Shown here piece after piece: positions 56,801 to 64,000 of a DNA stretch of 64,000 nt. The notes below the pieces were generated by a model. It saw only the letters and a list, made by a program, of their open reading frames with translations. It was not told the origin of the DNA and did not search any database. The stretch covers positions 20,461-84,460 of the forward strand of contig NMRB01001299.1 in the NCBI GenBank assembly GCA_002633025.1, given 5' to 3'. Every line of letters starts with the position of its first letter. Within the stretch, counting starts at the first letter, position 1. The stretch is from Notospermus geniculatus (Eukaryota > Nemertea > Pilidiophora > Heteronemertea > Lineidae). A program made the position numbers and the translations under genes.

Positions 56801-59421
56801 TTCAAGCTCCTCTATTGAATGGTCTAGGAGGAGATATCACTTTCGGCCAGCCGGAGAGCTAGATGGCTGGACAGCCAGACAGACTGACAGCGGAGGGTAA
56901 AACTGTTTTTGAATAGTGGGGAGGTAACCACTTTTTTGGAAGAGCGGGGAGATAATAATCCTCTTTGAGGTGGTTGAAAGTGTGGCTGGTATGCACTCTA
57001 TGGATGACATTACAACCATGATCCATGCGTGCATGAATCATCCACATGAAAAATATACACTCGATGTGACCAACATTAACTGCTCTGCCCCCTGGCAGGC
57101 TTTCCGCCAGAGGGTAAAATGGGTAAAATTCCGTACCCTTAAATTTTTCCAGGGTACGGATCCGTACCCTCAAAAACGTTGGGAAACCATTTTTCCATGA
57201 AGTGATATAAACCTCCTGATGATGCCTTAAGCAACTTAAAGAAGTCAAATATATTGTTGTACAGTACTTTATTTGATAAATTCACATATTTATCAGCAGT
57301 ATTCATTGTTTTTCACCATTTAACAAATGTATTCATGATGGCAAGTTTGGCAAAGTGTTCATTTGGTCACACAGGTCCCAGATTGCAGGAGCCTTGCAGG
57401 CTCCAGCCTATCCCTGACATGCCAGACGAAACCAATCAAACAAACGGCATGACCGTCACAGGGATCTTATGCTTCAAAATACGTCAAAAATGGCACCAAA
57501 CATTGTTTAAAACCGAAAAAAATAAAAAAAACATTTTCAAAAAAAAAATTTTCCCCTCTTTTTTTCTGGCAGAAACCCTGCCTGGCTCCAGGCAGAAGAC
57601 AGCCTGGCTCCACTGGCCTACTCCAGATGGCACTGTGAATATCAGTCAGTGCCACCATCAATAGCTAGAAGAACCAGGTTGCATAAAGCTTGCAGGAACG
57701 CTAGCTATGTTTATTATGGTACGAAATTCTAAAATACCTTGGTATCTCGTGCGTGTGTTTCAAATGGACAATGCATTAGCGTACAGGCACGGCCAGAATT
57801 AACATCCACATCATACGCGTAGTAATGTGTGATGGTACGCACAACGCTACGCGATACACAGCGTGCAGTACTTCGCGAATGATGCGCGTGGTATCTTGCG
57901 TAGGACGGGACCATCTATGTTCGCTGCGCGTCATGTTTCGCGTCATGTTACGCGCAGCATCTCGCAGATTATTACGCGGTATACTACTCAGGCATTCATC
58001 TTTTGATGAGATCAAAACGTTTCTTCACTTTTGGTCAAAAACGATGTTTTTATGCGGAGACTGTGCACCCGTCTTCATGTTTCTTGGTCTGGTACTTTGC
58101 AATATCGTAGAATCATGTGGTCAGAAGTTGATCAAAACACCGTATTTAGGCCAACAGTCCTCCGTCCCTATACAGGAAACCAAACATATGCCACACCTCA
58201 AGTAATTCTGGTCATAAAAATAATATGGTAAGTAGGCCTACTGTGTCTTGACATCCGGCACCGAGCGGCCTGATGATTGACAGGTGTTTATCATAGCACG
58301 TGGCCACAAGTTTATCAAAAGCACAGTAAAACATCGATTTTACTCAGGCCTAGTATTTTTCTCTCCATTATAGTAAATGAAGTGCCACATTTGGAAGTAT
58401 GGACTACAATATTTATTGTAATACTGCACTAATGCTTAGGCCACACTTTTAATATTCTTTGGTTCACGGGCGCCTCTTGTGTAAACTCAGGTACGGAGGG
58501 CGAAATAAAAATAAAAATAAAATCCTGTTTTCGCTGTTTAAAAATTTTGCGGTCTTGTTTTGTCCACTTCCTGATGTCGGAAGAAATTAAAAAATTAAAA
58601 AAATAATTTTTTTAAAGAAATAAACTTTACTGCTGTAAAACATATTGCTCTGAAACATTGCGTCAGGCAGTTTGGTGTATGACTTGGACATGGTCATCAA
58701 TATATCTAACGCAGAATTAGGTATCGCAGACGGCTTTTTTATTTTTATTTTTTGTTTTGAGAACCTCATGTGTTGGTGAACATCGACGGAAATAAAAAAA
58801 AAAGAATTTCACAATTTTATTTTTTTTTCACTTTTGGATTTTCGGACGTCGGCGGGCCCGTGAACCAAAGAATATAAAATGTGTGGCCTTACCTCATTCT
58901 ATAAAAAAATTGTTTTTTCAGGTTCAGAAATTCTAATTACCTATGTTCCAGGGCATAAATACATAGAATACCTCGCCTCTGGTTTTTATTTGGCATTTGG
59001 AACAATAATTCCGTTCATGATAATATCATTTTGTAATATCGTGATAATTATCACCATAAGGAGAGCTGCTGACAGGAGGACAAAAATGTCACAAATGCCA
59101 CAGAAAGGAGGAGCTCAAGAAAAGGATACACGGTTCCTTACACGAATGTTAATTTTTGTATCAGTTGCATATGTAGTGACATCACTACCTTTTAGGATTT
59201 TCAATGTGGTCATGGAGATTCCACAGGTTTCAGAGATTTATGATATGAGTGATTGGTACTGGAATTTGAGGTACAACATAACATCTTGGTTTCTGTTCAA
59301 CTGGTGGTGTTCCAATTATTGCATTAATTTTTACCTGTATTGTGTTGGCGGTGGCAAACAATACAGGGAGGATACAAAAAAGGTTGTACAAGAAATGGTG
59401 AACTGTGTAACTTGTAGGTAA
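50833..59421 (+). CDS. Class A G-protein-coupled receptor, two exons (TM3-TM7)
   Basis: Exon 50833-51053 (acceptor CCTTTCCAG, donor ACAG|GTACAT) encodes TM3-TM4: SGWFLVEMSIDRLFAVRFPM holds a DR(L) version of the DRY motif, then a basic loop and TSALLIITVNINIFYTTKLV. Exon 58922-59421 (acceptor TTTTTTCAG) encodes the second outer loop, TM5 (GTIIPFMIISFCNIVIIITI), a basic third inner loop, TM6 (RMLIFVSVAYVVTSLPFRIF), and TM7 ending NYCINFYLYCVGGGKQYRED, a variant of NPxxY. The exons join in phase through a Gly codon. The TM1-TM2 exon was not found. It resembles orphan or peptide-type receptors expanded in invertebrates; the ligand is unknown. Confidence 0.75.
51109..51660. repeat. 180-bp direct repeat in the receptor intron
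   Basis: 51109-51288 and 51481-51660 are about 98 percent identical (start CATGATATTGACTTGTTTCA), separated by 192 bp containing short ACACAAGCCATGTT repeats. Confidence 0.9.
51745..52175 (+). repeat. Dispersed repeat ending in a GAGCTCACC hairpin
   Basis: Two adjacent degenerate units (TCAAATC.GACCGAAACTTGGT phrase at about 51810 and 51975), a GACGAC run, and a terminal hairpin AGCTCACCCCAGGTGAGCT. The same hairpin, with small changes, ends the repeats at 60205 and 62350. Confidence 0.6.
52459..52618. mobile_element. Truncated copy of the GGCCACAC element, running into the gap
   Basis: About 97 percent identical to 58424-58580, starting CTGCACTAATGCTTAGGCCA. The assembly gap hides its right half. 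Confidence 0.75.
52619..53420. other. Assembly gap (802 N)
   Basis: A run of N inside the receptor intron. Open frames spanning it are artefacts. Confidence 0.99.
53421..54600. other. Intronic stretch, short ORFs without motifs
   Basis: A plus frame at about 53500-53660 (DGTKKRRQQTYQQEYCDEWK..) looks protein-like but is unrecognised. The region 53765-54210 has open frames on both strands with no motif. A perfect 14-bp hairpin (GGTTTCCGATCTCAAGATCG..) lies at about 54360-54391. Confidence 0.35.
54605..54690 (-). mobile_element. tRNA-like SINE head D
   Basis: On the minus strand: GATAGCCTAGTGGTTATCAC (A box) and CCCAGGTTCGAATCCAGCC (B box), with a CCGC..GCGG anticodon-arm-like stem. Followed by non-tRNA sequence, so SINE or tRNA pseudogene. 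Confidence 0.55.
54805..55160 (+). mobile_element. SINE B, one partial and one fuller copy
   Basis: 55012-55160 has a class II tRNA-like head (TTTGGCCTAGTGGTTTGAGG, GGGTTCGAATC) and the tail AGAAGGACGTGATGACCTTC. The same tail, without the head, is at 54805-54885. Family member of 44755-44862. Confidence 0.6.
55200..58423. other. Receptor intron, no gene recognised
   Basis: Dispersed phrases (AGGTCAAGGTCA near 55675 and 55900; CCTGGTGGAA near 56000 and 56710) and a CpG-rich inverted segment at about 57800-57990 (TACGCGTAGTA..TTACGCGGTATAC). ORFs lack motifs. Confidence 0.45.
58439..58888. mobile_element. 450-bp TIR element, TTA flanked (Harbinger-like)
   Basis: Ends GGCCACACTTTTAATATTCT then TTGGTTCACGGGC and the complement GCCCGTGAACCAAAGAATAT then AAAATGTGTGGCC. 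TTA lies on both sides (58436-58438 and 58889-58891), the usual PIF/Harbinger duplication. A caveat is that the second copy at 52459 shares 16 bases left of TTA, so the true left boundary is uncertain. It ends 31 bp before the acceptor AG of the receptor exon. Confidence 0.6.
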
Positions 59422-59461
59422 ACCATGATGAGAAATAAATCACTCTGGACATCGACTTCCA

Positions 59462-60250
59462 CAACTAGACATACAGTGATTGCGAGCAATCACTAATTAT
59501 ACCCCCGCTGTGGCGCCGTAACGGTCCTCGTGGCTAAGGAGAAACCTTGTTATTGAGGGCAGGTGATAATGAAATGGCCAGGAGATTTTTTGGGAAAAGG
59601 TCATTTAAGGGCGAATGAGTGCAGGGATAGTAACACAAAGGTTCCTTGCAAAAATATAGGGCTCCAATTTCGCCAATGGGTAAAATAAAATTCTGTTGGC
59701 TCCTTTTATACAGCCACTGCCAGGCTACTATTTTTCCTATTTTTGACCAAGAATATCTGTCATTTGGAGTGTTGTACTCCATCAGCAGTTGATCGAGACA
59801 CTGTTTTGGCTGCACTTCTTTTTGGTCCAGCTGGACCTCTGAAATATGGTTGTTGCACTGGCAGTGTGGCAATTTTGATTTTGGTTGTTGGTAATTGTAT
59901 GGCTATAGCAAGCAGCAAATTAAGCAGCCTGTCAAGGACATTGTCAGGCATCAAACTGTGATTTGTCAGGTGCCACTAATTTAGTGCCTGTCATGTTGAC
60001 AGGCACAAATTACAGGGTTTTTACTGCAATAATCCATTACAAGGCAGGCACTAAATCTGTGTTGGCAGACACCAAAATAAATTGGTCTGCCACTTTGTCA
60101 GATGCCTTTCAAAACATTACTTTGCTGCTTGCTATAGAGAAGACCTTCACTTGAAGAACGTTGTCTGAGTTTGGAGATCAATAACAGAAATGATACACCA
60201 TAAGAGCTCACCACAGGTGAGCTAATGAAAGCAATCCCTACAGTTGTTTT
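59462..60250 (+). repeat. Large repeat unit, copy A
   Basis: Matches 61837-62400 closely (start ACTAGACATACAGTGATTGC, GCTGTGGCGCCGTAACGGTC). Contains a 225-bp insertion absent from copy B. Confidence 0.85.
59908..60132. mobile_element. 225-bp MITE, occupied site
   Basis: Ends GCAAGCAGCAAA and TTTGCTGCTTGC; flanked by TATA (59904-59907 and 60133-60136). The paralogous empty site at 62278-62281 carries a single TATA. If TA belongs to the ends, the duplication is TA. Confidence 0.8.
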
Positions 60251-60755
60251 GCCTTAAATGAGTGGAAACCGAAATCAAGACGGCAGCCAAGGTGGCCATA
60301 TTGGATGCGGTACGAGTCCGATTTTCGAAAGGAACCTTCCTATGGTCAATAGCAATCTACCACGTTAAAACGAAAGCAATCCCTGCAGTCGTTGTCCCTA
60401 AAATGAACAGAAACCGAAATCAAGACGGTAGCCATGGCAGCCATATTGGATGCGCTACAAGTCCGATTTTTGAAAGGAACCTTCCTATGGTCAATAGGAA
60501 TCTATCACGTTAAAACGAAAGCAATCCGTGCAGTCGTTTTCCCTTAAATGAGCGGAAACCGAAATCAAGACGGCAGCCATGGCGGCCATATTGGATGCGG
60601 TACGAGTCCGATTTTCGAACGGAACCTTCCTATGCTCAATAGGAATCTACCACGCCAAAACGATAGCAATCCCTGCAGTCGTTCTCCCTTAAATGAGCGG
60701 AAACCGAAATCAAGACAGCAGCCATGGTGGTCATATTGGATCCGCTACGAGTCNA
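60250..60755. repeat. 145-bp satellite array, block 1
   Basis: Units start AATGAGCGGAAACCGAAATC at 60257, 60402, 60547 and 60692, an exact 145-bp period. Each holds GGCAGCCATGGCGGCCATAT and a CGAAAGGAACCTTCCTATGG phrase. Ends at an ambiguous base (60754). Confidence 0.9.
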
Positions 60756-60929
60756 AAACAAATTCGAATCAGGAAGAGGTCACCTTTAGTCACTTCTCTT
60801 CAGTAATGGCTGCATGTGGCTTTTTATGAAGCACATACAGACTTTTTATGCCCCCGACTTTCGAAAGCCAGGGCATTATGTTGTGGTATTGCGTTGGCGT
60901 CAGTGTTGGCGTCCATTAACATTTGGTTT

Positions 60930-61310
60930 CCTTCAATTAGCTTGAGAATGCTTTGACCGATCAACCTGAATTTTATTGTGAGGATTGGTCTCTATGTGGG
61001 GATGGCTCCTTTCCATGACCACCTCTGCCGCCCATCCAAGATGGCGGCTATCGTGAAATCAGTTTCCGTCAATTAAATTGAGAACGCTTTGCACAATCAA
61101 CCTGAATTTCTTCGTGAGGTTGGTCTCTATCAGGGGAAGGTTCCTTTCGACGACCAGCTCTACCGCCCATCCAAGATGGCGGCTATGGTGGCCATCTTGA
61201 AATCGGTTTCCATTGATTAACTTGAGAATGCTTTGCGCAGTTAACCTGTTTTTTTTGGTGACAGTTGGTCTCTATAAGGGGAAGGTTCCTTTCGATGACA
61301 ACGATGCCCC
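60930..61310. repeat. About 130-bp degenerate tandem repeat, inverted relative to 62830-63165
   Basis: Three units with CCATCCAAGATGGCGGCTAT, TTGAGAATGCTTTG and GGTCTCTAT phrases. The reverse complement appears around 62930-63165 (CCGCCATCTTGGACAGGCGG). Confidence 0.7.
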
Positions 61311-61836
61311 ATATGAAACATTCAAGATGAGAACCCCCATTTAAACTGATAATTACTGTGATGGAGCAGACAAACAAAGACAATTCTACATACCATATAT
61401 TTCCTATCTATCTATCATTTAGAGGCATTTTCTTTGTTCGGCAAATTCCCATTGTTTTGTAGCGGGCGTGATCTTGTGATGGTGCCTGGATCAGTTTCCA
61501 TGAAGGAAATGATGTCTCCTAATCTGCTGTTGGTCCGTAAGGAGGTCAGTGCATTAAGCAATGACAGAATAAATGGGAAGAAATGATGACACGGCACGCT
61601 GGGGTATTGCACTATGACCCATCCACACGGTGTTCATCAATCTTGCACCGTGGAAAATGTTCCAGTCATGGCGGTATTAACCCACTGTAAGAATTTGTCA
61701 ACTATCCTCCATATTTTAATACAAGAGCAACGCAGAGCGTGGCATATGCCCCCGACTAGTATGTTGTTTGTGAGGATGGCCAGGGAAGCGGTGTGCTGGT
61801 CATTAAAAGGAACCTTCCCCTCACAGAGACAGTCAA

Positions 61837-62400
61837 AACTAGACATACAGTGATTGCGAGCAATCACTAATTATACCCCCGCTGTGGCGCCGTAACGGTC
61901 CTCGTGGCTAAGGTGAAAACTTGTTATTGAGGGCATGTGATAATGAAATGGGCAGGAGATTTTTTGGGAAAAGGTCATTTAAGGGCGAATGAGTGCAGGG
62001 ATAGTAACACAAAGGTTCCTTGCAAAAATATAGGGCTCCAATTTCACCAATGGGTCAAATAAAATTCTGTTGGCTCCTTTTATACAGCCACTGCCAGGTT
62101 ACTATTTTTCCTATTTTTGACCAAGAATATCTGTCATTTGGAGTGTTGTACTCCATCAGCAGTTGATCGAGACACTGTTTTGGCTGCACTTATTTTTGGT
62201 CCAGCTGGACCTCTGAAATATGGTTGTTGTACCTGCAGTGTGGCAATTTTGATTTTGGTTGTTGGTAATTGTATGGCTATAGAGAAGACCTTCACTTGAA
62301 GAACGTTGTCTGAGTGTGGAGATCAATGACAGAAAATGGTACACCATAAGAGCTAACCACAGGTGAGCTAATGAAAGCAATCCCTACAGTCGTTTTGCCT
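61837..62400 (+). repeat. Large repeat unit, copy B
   Basis: Paralogue of 59462-60250 without the 225-bp insertion. Ends in the AGGTGAGCTAATGAAAGC hairpin region and then satellite block 2. Confidence 0.85.
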
Positions 62401-62403
62401 TAA

Positions 62404-63445
62404 ATGAGCGGAAACCGAAATCAAGACGGCAGCCATGGCGGCCATATTGGATGTGGTACGAGTCCGATTTTCGAAAGGAACCTTCCTATGGTCAATAGGA
62501 ATCTACGTCAAAACGAATCCACGTCAAAACGAAAGCAATCCCTGCAGTCGTTCTCCCTTAAATGAGCGGAAACCGAAATCAAGACGGCAGCCATGGTGGC
62601 CATATTGGATCCGCTACGAGTCCGATTTTCGAAAGGAACCTTCCTATGGTCAATAGGAATCTACCATGTTAAAACGAAAGCAATCCCTGCAGTCGTTCTC
62701 CCTTAAATGAGCGGAAACCGAAAGGTGAACGCTCGCACGAACGAACGAACACACGAACGCACACACGGACGAGTTGAAAACAGTATACCCCCACCAACGA
62801 GTTGGCGGGGGTATAAAAATTCAGTTGATGACCAGTTGATGACTGGATGTGCGGTGGAGCTTGCCATTGACAGTAACCTTCCCCCTCATAGGGACAAACT
62901 TACCCAAAATTTCAAGTTGATCACTCAGTGTTGTCAAGTTAACTGCAGAAATGGAATTAAAATGGCCACCATCTTGGATGATCAACGGTGCTGGTCATCG
63001 AAAGGAACCTTCCCCTCCTAGAGATAAACCCTCACAAAAATATGAGGTTGATCAGTCAAAGTGTTCTCAAGTTAATTGACGGAAACCGATATCGAGATGG
63101 CCACCATAACCGCCATCTTGGACAGGCGGTGGAGCTGGTCATCGAAAGGAACCGTCCCATCATAGATTCAAAACGAAAGCAATCCCTGCAGTCGTTCTCC
63201 CTTAAATGAGCGGAAACCGAAATCAAGAAGGCAGCCATGGCGGCCATATTGGATCCGCTACGAGTCTGATTTTCGAAAGGAACCTTCTTGTGGTCAATAG
63301 GAATCTACCACGTTAAAACGAAAGCAATCCCTGCAATCTTTCTCCCTTAAATGAGCGGAAACCGAAAGGTGAACGCACACACGAACGCACCGACGGACGA
63401 GTTGAAAACAGTATACCCCCACCAACGAGTTGGCGGGGGTATAAC
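62404..63445. repeat. 145-bp satellite, blocks 2 and 3, with terminal hairpins
   Basis: Units start at 62404, 62560, 62706, 63205 and 63350. The second spacing is 156 because of an 11-bp duplication (CGTCAAAACGAA). Two copies end in TACCCCCACCAACGAGTTGG then CGGGGGTATA (about 62785-62817 and 63410-63443), a hairpin that also mirrors the TATACCCCCGC at the start of copies A and B. Confidence 0.85.
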
Positions 63446-64000
63446 TACCCAAATGAATAAGATATGCTGATCTGGTTTCTCACATTAGGACCATTCCATG
63501 CACACTTGACACTAGATGGCGTTATGTTCTATAACACCACTAGCACAGCAGGTGCTACATGTAGGTTTCCATCTTGAAAGTAGTGCAGATTACTACATTT
63601 TGGTAAAGGTTTTTAACAATTGTGAACAGGCCAGCCGTCTCACTGCCAACCCAGTGGCATCTACGCTAGATGATAGATATGTTGAAAAGTGGTGCTGTTG
63701 GGTTCAAGGCGAATATTTTCAGACTAAAAGGACTTCGTGTTGATAACAAGTGGTATTAGAAATGAGCTGAATACTAATTAGAAAGAATTGTGCGATTAGG
63801 CCGACCGAACTATTTCTACATGTGCGCCGGCAAAATCCAAAATGGCGGCCTTCCACCTACGCTAGTGGTGAAATGAGGCACGATATTTCGCCGCTAGGGT
63901 CAGTTAAATCACAGGAACCTGTATAAAAGGATTTGGGGGGAGTTAAATAATAATACTGACAAGGAATGAAAGCCCGAGATTTTACACAGCGAGATAGGGG
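63446..64000. other. Window end, no gene recognised; TATA-like box at 63923
   Basis: ORF 63516-63743 has no motif. TATAAAAGG at about 63923-63931 could be a core promoter for something beyond the window. Confidence 0.3.

Overview
The window looks like nuclear DNA of a marine invertebrate animal. Genes are split by GT-AG introns, coding density is low, and most of the sequence consists of nested transposable-element remnants, hairpin MITEs, tRNA-derived SINEs and satellite-like repeats. Multi-copy protein families typical of deuterostome, lophotrochozoan and cnidarian genomes are present. I cannot name the species. There are no bacterial operons, rRNA genes or CRISPR arrays. One 802-base assembly gap (52619-53420) and several single Ns are present.

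Layout: 0-2.2 kb holds the 3' part of a probable LTR element next to a truncated TSO1-like CXC-domain protein. 3.5-4.6 kb is the 3' end of an intron-containing BEN-domain gene. 6.3-9.5 kb is a patchwork: a coiled-coil ORF, a tRNA-derived SINE, a decayed minus-strand protein of unknown family interrupted by a mariner-like element, and a replication protein A (RPA)-like OB-fold gene. 11.7-19.9 kb holds two copies of a TTAA-flanked DNA element (one inside a Helitron replicase ORF), two zinc-knuckle Gag-like pieces, a second RPA-like gene, and an unnamed protein family split by a 647-bp element with a perfect 8-bp target duplication. 20-29.5 kb is mostly hairpin MITEs, with an unrecognised 242-residue ORF and LINE fragments. 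29.8-38.2 kb holds two plus-strand DUF6589-family copies, the second interrupted by a LINE reverse-transcriptase fragment. 41.2-43.6 kb is a clean four-exon RecQ-family helicase on the minus strand. 45.3-47.3 kb has an endonuclease-like ORF and a third RPA-like gene. 49.5 kb has a Harbinger nuclease fragment. 50.8-59.4 kb carries two exons of a class A G-protein-coupled receptor across a 7.9-kb intron. 59.5-63.5 kb is a repeat domain with a 145-bp satellite.

The genes that look intact and probably cellular are the BEN gene, the RecQ-like helicase and the receptor. The rest is largely a record of mobile DNA with an emphasis on single-strand DNA handling (Helitron replicase, three OB-fold proteins, a RecQ helicase). 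The most unusual arrangement is the DUF6589 copy and the compact RecQ helicase facing each other between two direct repeats about 11 kb apart. The best-supported mechanistic observations are two insertions whose precise removal restores an interrupted reading frame.
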